Origin: Diorhabda sublineata
Taxonomy: Eukaryota > Arthropoda > Insecta > Coleoptera > Chrysomelidae
Length of the DNA: 64,000 nt
Assembly: GCF_026230105.1 (NCBI RefSeq)
Contig: NC_079478.1
Span: 4,107,653-4,171,652 of the forward strand
Reading direction: 5' to 3'
Of this stretch, positions 37,571 to 48,781 are shown one piece after another. Below the pieces are notes generated by a model. That model did no database searches. It was not told the DNA's origin and was given only the letters and a program-made list of their open reading frames with translations. The position numbers were made by a program, and so were the translations under genes. The number at the start of each line of letters is the position of its first letter. The stretch's first letter is position 1.

Positions 37571-38572
37571 GGGAATATTTTGTCTTTATATGTACACTTT
37601 TTTTGAAGAACTAAATGGAACTTACTTTGTGGATATATTTCATATAAAAGGAAAAACTAAGCGAACTGATTGATCAAATCATTTCCATTAGTTCTAATCA
37701 AATGCTTCAAAATGATATTTAATAGATTTATTCCACACGTGTGTGTTCAGATTTCCACACAGTCGATTTGAATTATTTCGTTTTAAATTTACAATAGTAT
37801 GGAAATGACAATTATTACTCGTCATGCGTTGTTAATCTTCATAAACTGGATTATTTGTTAAAATTCGTGGCTGAATATCAATAATTGCATTGATATTCAA
37901 TTATATTCTATATTCATCATATTAGTACCATACCGGATTTAAAAACTAGATTATATTTATTTTTATTCTATTCAACGATAAATTGAGAGGCATGGAAAAA
38001 TAAATCTGTACATTTAGTAATCGAGTAAAGAAAAAAATAATCAACAAACCTAATAAAAAAAGGAGGCTTCTACTGACAAACTTAGATGCAACCATAAAAA
38101 CTCCAAAATACATATCAAAATGAAATCTAAAGTTTTTAATAGTTAATCCAATATAAAAAGAGAAAAAAACTTTGACTACCAGATATGCTAACAACTCCGA
38201 ACAACGAAGAGGACAATAGATAATCTAGTTGGGCTGAAGCATCAGTTGACATGGAACCAGAAAGATCGAATGGTGGATGATGAAATGAAATGGACAGGAA
38301 ACTTTGACAGACATAATATATATTTGTTGCACAAGACATATTATGCAGACTTTGGGAAGATGCACGAAATTAGAAAATTAACGAGGTATAACTGATGGCA
38401 AAAGGCTGAAGACTAGAAACAAAAAGAAAAGTAGAAATAGTGACTTTTTCCTTAGAATCAGATTATGATTATACAGAAGAAAAAGCAGATTATAGGTACA
38501 TATTCCGTGAAATATAATCTGACGTACCCCATAACACAGATATTTATAATGTTGTTTTTTTATTTATTTCAG
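37571..38572. other. AT-rich spacer, nothing firm recognised
   Basis: The last 15 bases form the polypyrimidine tract and AG (38,571-38,572) of the HID1 fragment that follows, so part of this may be former HID1 intron. No other exon of that gene was found here. Confidence 0.4.
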
Positions 38573-39044
38573 TTTTACCTTACTTAAAAACTCTATCAAT
38601 GGTCTCGAGCACAAAACTGTTTCGCTTATTAGAAGCTTTCAATACACCATGGTTTTTGTTTTCTACATCTTTTAATCACCATTTAGTATTTTTCTTCCTG
38701 GAAATTTTTAACAATATCATCCAATACCAATTTGATGATAACTCCAATTTAGTTTACACGATTATTAGAAAACGTCAAGTATTTCATAGTCTAGCTAATT
38801 TACCAAGTGACTAGAGCGCCATTACCGAGAATATTCCTGAACAGGCAAGGCTCTTCCAGCAGAACCAGGAACATTGGAAGCCACTCTCCCTGATACACCA
38901 CAGATTGGACAGATAACAGAAAGAAAATCCGCACATCCGTCAATACAAGCGGATGGATTAACATTGACCAATGAAATGTCAACTTTAGCTGTAAATACAC
39001 CTTCTAAGACTGCAGTTACCCTAGGAAAAAATAGTAGTAGAGGA
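38573..39044 (+). pseudogene. HID1: HID1 gene fragment (internal exon), disrupted
   Basis: HID1 is a conserved peripheral Golgi/trans-Golgi protein needed for dense-core vesicle and neuropeptide sorting. From a TTTATTTATTTCAG acceptor the frame reads LPYLKTLSMVSSTKLFRLLE, AFNTPWFLFST, NHHLVFFFLEIFNNIIQYQF, DDNSNLVYTIIRKRQVFHSL and ANLPSD, a very close match to the HID1 family about two thirds along the protein. A TAG follows at 38,812. RAPLPR then appears in another frame, and a third frame continues with ALPAEPGTLEATLPDTPQIG and SKTAVTLGKNSSRG up to a GTATGT donor at 39,045. Three frames and stops inside one exon indicate a broken copy. Retained splice signals argue for DNA-level duplication or decay in place, not retroposition. 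Neighbouring HID1 exons were not found in the window. A sequencing error explanation would need at least two separate errors. Confidence 0.8.
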
Positions 39045-41059
39045 GTATGTATGTTATAAAATGTATTGAGGTTCATTACCATTTTTATATTTTCCATTGT
39101 CTATTATTTATATATGTCATACAAATTCCAGGATTAAAATTCATCTACTTTCACTTTGACATTTTTATAATAACTTTCACATTAATTTATCGTCTCCAGA
39201 GACATGAAATTTTCCTTGATCTACTTAAAATTTTTTCGCCGTCTTCAGGAAATATCAGTATTTCAACTATGGCTGGTAAAATTGATCTCGAAATTTGAAC
39301 TAAACATAAACACATAAAAATACCATCAATTAAGTATTTGTGAACAAATTTTCTAATTGATAAGAGTTAATTAAATATAAAACATCTCGTTTTTTACAAT
39401 CCTATAATAAGAAAAGAACAGTAAAAGTTTTCGAACGAGAACACTTCAGAAGAAGATACTATTGAGACAAATTTCCTCTGATGTATGTGTGAGAACGATA
39501 AGCTTTATTCCTTAGGTTCCATATTAGAAGATTTTAGATAAAAACGAGGGTGAAGAGATTGATAGAAATCCGTTCCTTTCTTACTATCTTTTATGTATGT
39601 GTTTCACAAGGTAAATGCCACAAAAAACGATAATTTACTGTCTGCGAAGTTTTGTAATAAAGTTTTTTATGGTAGTGACTTATAACGATTTAATTACTTT
39701 TCAAGACAAGAATAAACGAATTCATTGAAAGATTGTATTTCATAATAAAACACTAACAGCGAGAAAGCAAATACAAGTTTCATTTGATCAATGTTTTTGA
39801 CAAGGACTTCATAAATGACACACTTTACATTCCAAAGTCGCCATCAAAGGACTTATGATGATTTTCCCTGCTAAGTTTGCGATGTTTTATATCGAAACCG
39901 AGAATGGACGAGTCGGGGAGTACATATACAGTCCTCATACCAATTAATCTTACCAATAGGCACATGCCAAGCGAAAATTTTAATCATAAGGAAAAACGCA
40001 TAGATCTAGACAAGCAAAAAAGCTCTATTAGCTCTGTTAAAGTTAGTCCGGGAGTGCATTCAACTCACTCGGGATGAAAAATGAAATCAATCTGGGTACC
40101 TCATCCTTCTGGAATGTACCATTTTCATTTAAAATCTGAAATTATGAATCTTGTTGTTAGACTTAACAGTTCTATAATATTTCACTCCCTAGCATTGAAC
40201 CTCCCTGAAGATGACTTCCTGATTTAGGTTAGATTAGATAATCATTTAATATTAATTGATATAATTACTTTCTAACAATTTTTCTTTACTATCTTACAGT
40301 CTCTAATGATTTTCTAAGGATTATAAAAAATTGAAAGTCCATTTTTTCGTCATCAGGGAGCCAACTTCATGAAATAAATCAAAATTGTTTTTATATCAAA
40401 ACTGATTACTCTCTCACACATTTTCTTTTTACTCTTTTCCTTTTCAATGTTTCTAACGATTGCATCAACGAAATTTTAAAATAATTACAGAGGTCAGCAT
40501 CGACAGCAAAAGATTGTATAATATTCTCACATCGTTATCAACGATTTATTAACGTTTGACGAAATATCTATCTAACTAACCACTTTGTTTAATTGAGACA
40601 CGTTATTTCGGAATTTTCCTCAATACAAAATGAAATCAGTTGTGAAATTTCAACCACGACACGAATGAATTTAATTGGGAGTCGTCACATCCGATTTAAT
40701 TTCATAATATAATGAAAATTTGTTGCCGCCGATTTTCCATGCTATTATTTTCATGAAGCGAAGAAAACCTGTCGATAAGGGTAGTGTTTGAACATTCATT
40801 CTGTCTATTTGATCTTGAAACATAAATATTAAGAATTTTTTATGGATTTTATACACTAGTACCGGAAAACTCAAACGTAATATGATATGACAATGATAAT
40901 AAATGAAAATGGAGAGAGAGGGAGAAAAAAGCTTGTAAAAAATAAAAAACTAATATAAAAATAAAATTTCAATATATCAAAATTCAAATGAGAAATATTT
41001 GTTTCATGGTCAAGTACATTTTTGAGACTACAGTAGTACAATTGACAAACGAAATATAG
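39045..41059. other. AT-rich spacer with one unrecognised frame
   Basis: It begins with a donor-like GTATGT after the HID1 piece. The 66-codon forward frame at 39,877-40,077 (with IPINLTNRHMPSENFNHKEK) has a coding-like residue mix but no family I know. A GAGAGAGAGGGAGA tract lies at 40,913-40,926. Confidence 0.35.
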
Positions 41060-41830
41060 AATTCTTTAACGAACAAAGAAAATGTAGTGCGTCAATTTTT
41101 GCAGAAGACACCTTTGATAATACTCCATACGAAGCTGTCAGAAAAGCATTAAATCCGACAGGAGTAAATGGGAAAACCTCCAAATAAATGTCACAACCAA
41201 AATAGGGCAAGACACCATTTCTATCAGCCCAAAAAATAGAGTATGTTCACAGAAGGGGATTGCATCCCTAATATGTATAGTAGACAAACGGTTATATTAA
41301 CTGATTAATCTTGGTATACCCTGTCAACGTTCTTCAACTTTAAAAAAAATTGCTCATTGCTCATTGTGAAAGTGAATGGGGTCATGAAAATATATTAAAA
41401 ATGACTAGAAACGCCATTAAATTGTATCGAATGGCTACGAAACAGCCGAAAAAAATTGCAATAGGAGTTTGTGATCTCAGAACCAAACCTTCTGAAAACT
41501 ACGGAAATACACCAAGTATTTTTCAAGCAGAAAATAGAGCTGCAAAGATCCCAGCAGGTTTGAAAATGCTTGGTAATGTTGAGCTGAGCAAAAAGAATAA
41601 AGTTGCCGTAACATTGAAACGCTAGAGTACAAGGAAATGGAATAGCAAACAGATTTACTAAACTCGTGGCCGAGAACACTTCTCTGGAAGCAGCTACAGA
41701 ACAATAGAGAAAACACTATAAAAGAAGGTAGCTAGAGAAAAAAAGCTACTGGATTAATCTAACAAGAATTGAGACTGCGAATGATACGCATGGGAGCCTA
41801 TAGCCAAGTTATAGTGTATGTATCAACCTA
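41060..41830 (+). mobile_element. LINE remnant: reverse transcriptase and RNase H pieces
   Basis: The forward strand reads FDNTPYEAVRKALNPTGVNG (about 41,113-41,170) and, in shifted frame, TKIGQDTISISPKNRV. These match the AFDNxPYEAIxxAL and GVPQG region of I/R1/jockey-type reverse transcriptases. The frame 41,350-41,625 contains AIGVCDLRTK and GNTPSIFQAENRA, equivalent to the RNase H start (GxGVxxxxxxxxxxLxxxxSVFQAEVxAI). In the next frame ARVQGNGIANRFTKLVAENT (about 41,622-41,685) matches the RNase H end GVxGNExADxLAKxGA. Order and strand agree, so this is one broken LINE lacking its catalytic YADD region. Confidence 0.75.
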
Positions 41831-42373
41831 AGTAGAAAAAATCTACGAATATTTTGTTTTACCGCCTAAATGAACACCTGAATCCGCTAGCAGAATCTGC
41901 TATGCAGAAAATTGTAGTCAAATATTGTTTCTTTAATTTTTAATGCCGTTATTTACATTCTGTGCTATGAGGGAATCATTATTTCTCAAATAAAATGCTT
42001 CATAATCCAATCAAAAACCATTTCCATTGATTAATTAAAAATTCCCTTGCAAATTCATTGAGGATTTAATAATATAGTCTGTTAACTCTCTACAATTTCC
42101 ACGCTCATTAGTCCCGATTTTCGGAGTCCTTCTAATACTGCAGTAGCTTAAGAAGCCTATATATCTCAGGAAAATTTAATTTTCGAATAAATTCACTCAA
42201 AATTTTCATTATAACAGGAAAATTCCATTTATAACTTCTAATTTAAACACTGTTATTGATTGTATACATACAAATTATGAAATAGTTGATTAAGTAAGGC
42301 AACCATAAATCGATTGGTTTACCATCAGATTCTGTTATATTCTATTATCGATTATTATAACTTTTTTTATTGC
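41831..42373. other. AT-rich spacer, nothing recognised
   Basis: No gene or repeat was recognised. Confidence 0.45.
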
Positions 42374-43228
42374 TACGAGGGTTAATATTTTTGTTCTGCG
42401 TGAATAAAAAGAAATAATTGGATGCCAAACAAAGAGTGTACGGCGGATTAACCATCAATTCGATGTTTTGACTGTTTAAAAATGTTTTTGTTTGAACCGA
42501 TGTATGAGAGCTCGCATTGTCGTAGTGCATTTTCTGCAATTAGTTTCCCGAACAATTCTGGCAAACAAATTTCTGTAAACCAATCAGAATTGACCGTTCT
42601 AAGTTGCATATACTTCATGTGCAAACAACTTTTGTTGGATTTCTCGTCTTCAAAGAAGTTTCGAGTTCACATACACAGATCCATGATTCGTCGCCTGTTA
42701 CGATCTTATAGACATCTTTTGAAGCACGGCGATTAAATTTTTTCAACATTTCTTGGTCGAATCATCCAGTATGCAACGCGAACAAGTCTTTCATTGAATG
42801 TATGCGAATGGAACTAATGCGCAAGTATGCCTCAATCTTACGGTATCAGTTTGCACACAACATCGATTGTTTTTTGGTAAAACAGCCGATGTTGGACGAA
42901 ATTCATCCTGTAACGAAGTGCGACTAAAATTCAATTCGGAAAACCAACGAAACACGGTGACTGAAGATGGTACTTCGTCACCAAAAGTCAGAGATGGCAA
43001 TGTCAAATTTGACATATGTTCATGTTTCTATATCGTCTTGGTTTAACGTCTCTTCTGTTTTTCAAAAATTTATGAAAAAAACTAATTTCAAAACAGAAGA
43101 GACGTAAAATCAAAAACTATTTAGAAACGTACACATATATAAAAGGTCTACGATATAAGAAATTAAAAAAAATTGACATATTCACATCATTGTTGCCATA
43201 TCTTAAAATTTAAGTAGGAACTCTGATA
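42374..43228 (-). mobile_element. Mariner-like element, decayed but with both ends visible
   Basis: The left terminal repeat TACGAGGGTTAAT begins at 42,374. The right end shows GTTGCCATATCTTAAAAT and TAAGTAGGAACTC (43,192-43,220). In reverse, the N-terminal helix-turn-helix reads TFGDEVPSSVTVFRWFSEL (about 42,925-42,985) and DEFRPTSAVLPKN. The catalytic block reads HYDNASSHTSVQTKTFLNSQ at about 42,465-42,525, followed by IELMVNPPYTLCLASNYFFL, the DD34D region of mariner. The expected LAPND is LASNY here, so the third catalytic aspartate is lost. A hairpin insertion lies at 43,046-43,105 in the 5' untranslated part. Confidence 0.85.
43046..43105. repeat. Perfect 16-bp inverted repeat (hairpin) inside a mariner
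   Basis: ACGTCTCTTCTGTTTT (43,046-43,061) is followed after 28 bases by AAAACAGAAGAGACGT (43,090-43,105), its exact reverse complement. The loop and right stem share words with the outer arm of the fold-back element (AAAAAACTAATTTxAAAACA near 18,165). It may be a tiny related fold-back insertion. Confidence 0.75.
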
Positions 43229-43769
43229 ATGAAATATTTCCTCTAATAATTAATAACCTTATATATTCATTTGAATAAACAAAGAAATATTGAGGTAATT
43301 TTATGAAAAGACAAATAATTCTTTTTGCCATTTTTCAAGCATTTGTAATCATTTCCAGTATGAAGGAAAGCAAACATTTACAATGTTCTAAACAAACGTA
43401 CGATAGACTCAAACTTATTTCAGTCTGATGTGAAAAAAAAAATTATAAAAATGTCCAAATGAAGTAAAAGAGTAAAGACAATCCATCGCGAATATAATAC
43501 CCAGCGATAGTTTCCTATTTTTGACATGATTATTATAATTGATGGTAATATTCGTAGTTGCAATGTTGTTGACGCTTGGTATTGTACAGTTATTTGTCTA
43601 ATTACTTTCTTATTTAAAATTTATATTCATGTTATCGTCAACAGCATTTCTAGTTTTTCCACAGTCGTGATGTTACCACCCCCGCTGACACAAATTGTTG
43701 CAGATGTTTGACGAAACTAATGACCTGTGTAAAGTTCAGTTCAAGAGTTTGATGTGGTATGAGTAGGAA
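43229..43769. other. AT-rich spacer, nothing recognised
   Basis: No gene is supported. The 43,526-43,711 frame is hydrophobic and has no motif. Confidence 0.4.
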
Positions 43770-44165
43770 AGCTATGATAAAGAAGACTTGTACTTGTATT
43801 CGATTCATAATTTCATTGTTTTTAACGCTGTTGGACCAATTAATTAAAGTTATCTACGTCACATAATCGTTTGATGTTTCCGCTTCTTTCTCGGTCTACT
43901 GGTGTTTATCCCGAAATCTGCTGAAGAATTTTCATCTCTGTGGTCTCCAAGAGTTGTTTAGTTTTCGTTATTTTCGACTTTATTTTTGATGTATAGGTCT
44001 GATTGTTGATTTGTAAATTCGTGCCTTTCTTGTCTTAGTGTTTGTTCCGCTGAAGACATCCCGCGACCTTATTTGCTTTAGCTATTTGTCCTCTCACCTC
44101 ATCTTCTAGGTATCTATAACTTGTCCAAACTCCTCTATCTGATAGTTTTAAATTAAGGCCAAAAA
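43770..44165 (-). mobile_element. LINE reverse transcriptase thumb fragment
   Basis: Read in reverse: LEDEVRGQIAKANKVAGCLQ (about 44,060-44,120), RNKH-KKGTNLQINNQTYTSK in decayed form, TKTKQLLETTEMKILQQISG (about 43,915-43,980), then DRERSGNIKRLCDVDN (about 43,850-43,905). These equal the KEVRxQVNKAxRVAGCL, TSKTRQLLETTEMKILRRIAGKT, DRxRSExIRxxCxVENI signature of a LINE C-terminal region. It is related to the piece at 503-1,455 (RSQINKAT, AEMKT). Stops and frame breaks are present. Confidence 0.75.
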
Positions 44166-44196
44166 ATAACGATACCAAAGATACCATGACATCCTA

Positions 44197-44480
44197 TCAT
44201 GGTGATCCTACCAAGGATGATAATACGCTTTATGAAATTACTGTATTGTTATTTATCTTTGAAAAGTGAGCAAAATTTTCAAATTATTTGTTCGAAGTGG
44301 CTTAATATCGATCTCACGATACCATTACGTGCTATTCTGTTGATAATACCAAGGATAATTGTAGGAATTTATGAAGCTATTGCGTTTTTGTGGGTTTTTA
44401 ATGGATGTGCAAAACTTTCTCGATATTGCAAGTGCTAGAAAATCGAGTTCATTGATGCTGATGTATACATATATACATAC
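44197..44480. repeat. Imperfect tandem duplication, period about 139 bp
   Basis: The unit starting TACCAAGGATGATAATACG at 44,209 is repeated in diverged form from TACCAAGGATAATTGTAGG at 44,348. The shared order is TTTATGAA, TATTG, TGxGCAAAA, TTTxxxAATATT. It produces the 79-codon forward frame 44,199-44,438, which I do not consider a gene. A short hairpin ACCATGA-TCATGGT lies at 44,183-44,203. Confidence 0.5.
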
Positions 44481-47400
44481 AAGTGAAGCTGAAAAATTTT
44501 AGTCTTGAAAATTCTAATCGGATTCATCAAATTACAATTGATGATTGTCCAATCTAGTGTAGTTTCGATTTTTTTGAGTGGGTTCAAAGATATTACAAAT
44601 AAAAGCGTGTTAAGAAACTATACAAAATGAAAATTAGTAAAATGAATTTTGCTAATATGATAAAATATCGTGAATATTTGAACAGGAGAAATCCAATCAA
44701 TCAAATAGAAATCCAATTATAGAAAGGGTTTGAAATTATGAATGTTTGGATGACCCCAGGGATCTTCGTTGCCAAATATTCATTCCAGTTTCTATCTAAA
44801 CACTGTTGAAATTAATGTTAAATGAAGATATATATATGAAAAGACAAAAGATGATCGTCTTGAAAATTAACCTAATTTGATTTTAAATGTTTTCTACACT
44901 TGGAATATAAATTAGTAATCTATAGTACCAAAAATCCATAACGTGTAAATCACGAGTAGAAAAATCTGAAATTATCGCAAAACAAGATTACCTGAAATGT
45001 GATAAACTTTCTAGAACTTGGATTGTTAATAACCTCTACCTATGATAGTGAGACAACAAAGCAGTAATTTGAAAACTGGACCGGTTCAAGGTTTAAAAAA
45101 GTTTTAAAAACTTAAATACTTTTCACGAAAGATTATATGGCAATATTGTTATAGCCAATTGGAAATAATCTTGTTAGATAGGAGATAATGGGTAAGAAAG
45201 TCAGAAAATTTTACAGGGATATTGAAAAAGTTTAAGCAGGTGTAAAGCGTCAGAAGACAGGCCACAGTTTTCTCAGTATTTTTAAATATGAGGCACAGCC
45301 TTTGAAAATTGGTTTATTGTAAGGAGATCACACGACAAGTTAATTTGGTAAAATTTCTTTTATTATTATTATTTAAAAATATCTTCAAGATTTACTCCAA
45401 AATTGAAAAAAAAAATAATACAGTACTTTGTAGGGAAAGAAAATTGATGATTTGGGGCCTGGGACGTTATATTTTTATGTTTGAATTTTGTATAAAAATT
45501 TTTCACCCCCAGAAAAAATTTTACGCTATTAATATCTTGGAGAATTCCTAAATTGTAAAAGTTTTGAATAATAATAAAGACAGTGAATTTGTCGCCTTAG
45601 ATGGAAGATTCAAAATTTAAATTTATGAATAATTCGAGTAGTAGTTTCTAAATCCATTTTCCCTTATTTTTCAATGTCCTTTTTCCAATAAATATAATCA
45701 ATTTTCACTTAAAATAACGGAACTTATAATATATGGATTTCGTTATGTTAAAGAATTTATGCTTGAATTACGTTGAATTCCTTTTGAATCCCTTCATTTA
45801 TTCTCATTTTCTCTCACAAATATTTCACTTTATTTGTGAAATGGCCCGCAGACCGAAAAAATTCCATTTCCTCACTGAAGACTGTCGGTGGTAAATGGAA
45901 AAGAAAAAAAAATCCGTTTCTGACGCTTCTGAGAGATGAATCCGAATATTTCTGATTTAGTTACTCCATTCTAATATGAATGACGTAATTTCAATGTTAT
46001 GGCAGTAATAATACTCTTTCCAATTAGGACATTACATTAATTACACAGTCTATCCTTGGTTTTAACAAGGTGTTATTTACTACCGACATACTTAATTAGA
46101 TTTTGGACGACTTCGTCATACATCTTTCTAATTTCACTACATTTCCTACGGCTTAACTGTGCTTAAGCTTTAGCTAGCCATCTTTCATCGTGAACCCTTG
46201 GAAGCCAAAAATGTTTATAGTCGTGTCAGGAACATAAAGTGATTAAAAAGTTACATTATTCAATTCATACTAATAGATTAAAGTAGCATTAAAAATAAAG
46301 CAACAAAATACTGAAAAGCGTGTTTTCTGGTTTTTTTAAACTATATATATTTTATATTTATTGCCAAAAATAAAATATTTCTTTAGCTTCTAGTCATTAG
46401 TATTAAAATCTCCAGCAGAGGGCAGACAGTTGTGAAATTTGTTTCGATATAAAGAGAAAATTTGCAGTGATAATTTCTAACATAATTTTTCCGAAAATCT
46501 AAATTTTTTTCACAGCGAGAACAGGATTTGACACAAGACCGACGTATCTGGACGCTTCAGTCCGCTCAACTAACGAACGCAATTAGAGTGGTGGGATATA
46601 CTAACAGTAATAAGCCAATAATCTTTTTTATTTTCACAAAATTCATTTCACGGATTCAACAAAAACAATAGCCGAAACATCAACAACAAATAATAACAGA
46701 ATGAAAACGATAAGAACAGAGCTTCAGAGATAAAATGAGGAAGCAGGATAGTAGAAAAAAACACATGTACAAACCACCAAAAACTAAGCACACAGACATT
46801 GAAAATCTTTTGATAAAATCACTTAAATATTTTGAGTAAGTTCAAATTAATGATACTTCCGTCGTCGGATCGAGTATGGCCGGAGATTTTCGATTGCCAT
46901 AAGGTTTTGTATGGAAACTTGTTGATGCGGGAGTGGAAAATGAATCGTAGCGCACTCTCTTGGTTCATTAGCATAACTAATACGTTTATTACTTTGACAT
47001 TAGGTAACACTAGGGGCTACGATTTCCAGCTAATTACAGAACAGCGTTGACATAGTATAGTGGATTCGTAGTTGATCTGAGGTGAATGCCTACCAACACC
47101 AACTTGTTAAACTCATTGAGCACGTGTTTAGTCGTACATAAATGATTTCATGTTATTCACTTACAGAGTTACTTTGATACCTGATATTGGTGTGGAAAAG
47201 TGTTGAGTTCAAATTGTGCTTAGACAACTAAAACGTAAAGATATAAATATTTATACGTTGTACTTTCTTCAGAAGTCCAATTAAGGACTACCTGGGTAAG
47301 CCGAACAGGTTTTCTGGACAACATAACAGGAAATTAGGAAATATGTCCAAAACATTTCTACTCTTTGTGATTAAAACAAGATGGCAAACGTTTGGTGTTA

Positions 47401-47654
47401 GTAGAGATTGCAGTGCCATCCCTCCATTTTCCTGTTAAGTGATTTTTCTATTTTTCTTAATTTTCAAGAATACATACTGCATTTTTTTTGTGTTATAGAA
47501 ACTACAATTGCGCCTTAGCCTTTAAATTCTTACGCAGTTCATGAACTACCAGACATCACAAGAAAAAAGTTGAGTATTATACAAATATATATATTTTCTT
47601 TCTATATCTTTTCACTTCTTGCACTTGATAAATCGTCTTGATCTTAGATCTAAA
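44481..47654. other. Long AT-rich spacer, nothing firm recognised
   Basis: A less AT-rich stretch at 46,850-47,045 has open frames on both strands (for instance forward PSSDRVWPEIFDCHKVLYGN) but no family I know. Elsewhere nothing is recognisable. Confidence 0.4.
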
Positions 47655-47825
47655 TACTTAAAAGATAATGGAGCCTGCAGCATCCACATTCTCTCAAAAT
47701 GTGAGCAACTTCGAAACTCCAAAGCACTACACCTACGAGCGTATGAAAAAGAAGACTAAGATCTCTGATAGTTACAGCCATCCCACATTCTGAATGTTGA
47801 GAGGAGTGGATTAAATCAGCTGTAA
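47655..47825 (+). mobile_element. Possible LINE C-terminal remnant
   Basis: The forward frame reads CSIHILSKCEQLRNSKALHL then RAYEKED, and later PSHILNVERSGL. This resembles the C-terminal zinc-finger and tail of I/R1-type LINEs (ETxxHILxxCxALxxxRxxxLG ... FLxxTGL). It is short and broken, and no other domain is adjacent. Confidence 0.4.
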
Positions 47826-48673
47826 CCACCGGTTAAAGATCGATCGTTTTGATACAACTCCACCAAATTGTTTCAAAAAATAACTGAACGATAGATTTGA
47901 ATTTGAAATATGACGCCAAAAAGGAAAGGAAACTGTTGTTTTCATGTACTCTAATATTGCTAATGAACCAAGGGATGGCGCTGAAACGGGAACTCGAGTT
48001 GGCTATTTAAAAGATGTGGTTGATCTTTGGGTCGGCGTGAGCGTATTTTTTAGCGCCCGACGTATTTTTGTTTTCCTAGGAAACGTATTATTCATTCAGT
48101 TCTGAAGAAGTTTTGAACTGAAGAAAAAAAAATTAAATAAACGTAATTTCTTTGTTGTTATTTAAAAAAGTTTGCTGACGGAGATTAAGAAGAAAAGATG
48201 CTGCAAGATTAATAGAAAAGCAATACTAGTAATGAAATGACAAGAGGAGGGTTCTTTCAACATTATGATTAATAGACGTTTTATGTTGAGATCTTACTTT
48301 TCTTTGAAAGATCTAACATCTAACTCTTTATCTTTTTCAGGAAAAAAACGGTATTTTTTTCAATTTTTCAAAATTTCTGACAAAAACTGAAAACAATGCA
48401 AACACTAGGAGAGCCTCTATCGTGCCTTTAAATGAACTTAAAAATACTGAGTTTTACACCAGCAATTAGTTATGAAATACTTTTCAATTCTGATTGCCGA
48501 ATTATCTACAAATAAAAATGGACGGAAATATAAAAGGTATCTCTGTCTAGCAGCAGGATAAACTCAAACTTCACTGAGAATAACTCCTTCGCCTGTTTTT
48601 GAAAAATTTTGTACCTTTTTAGATCAATTAGTTATTTATTAAATCGAATTATTACTACGATATAACAACTTAC
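47826..48673. other. AT-rich spacer, nothing recognised
   Basis: If the minus-strand exon at 48,674 is real, this would be its first intron. No acceptor-flanked coding segment on the minus strand was recognised here. Confidence 0.4.
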
Positions 48674-48781
48674 CCTCGTTCTTCCCAATAACAATGCATC
48701 CATTTCTCCTTCTGGTAGGCCGTTTGCAGTACTTATGGTCGCTATCACTGGTTTGCCGGCTTGTGGTACCGAACTTGCCAT
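48674..48781 (-). CDS. Orphan first coding exon (36 codons) with consensus donor, unrecognised
   Basis: On the minus strand ATG (48,781-48,779) opens a frame of exactly 36 codons, beginning MASSVPQAGKPVIATISTAN and ending PEGEMDALLLGRTR. It runs straight into GTAAGT (48,673-48,668) after AGG, a full consensus 5' splice site in phase 0. Base composition is balanced, codons are not AT-saturated and residue use is coding-like, in contrast to flanking DNA. Upstream the frame is open for 20 codons to a stop, so an internal start cannot be excluded. I do not recognise the protein and found no following exon at lower coordinates. It could be the start of a gene with very long introns or a captured gene fragment. 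Confidence 0.4.

Noticed and set aside
46819..47050. Overlapping plus and minus open frames in a less AT-rich stretch
   Set aside because: Either strand could be coding by composition. Neither reads as a known family, and splice signals are unconvincing.
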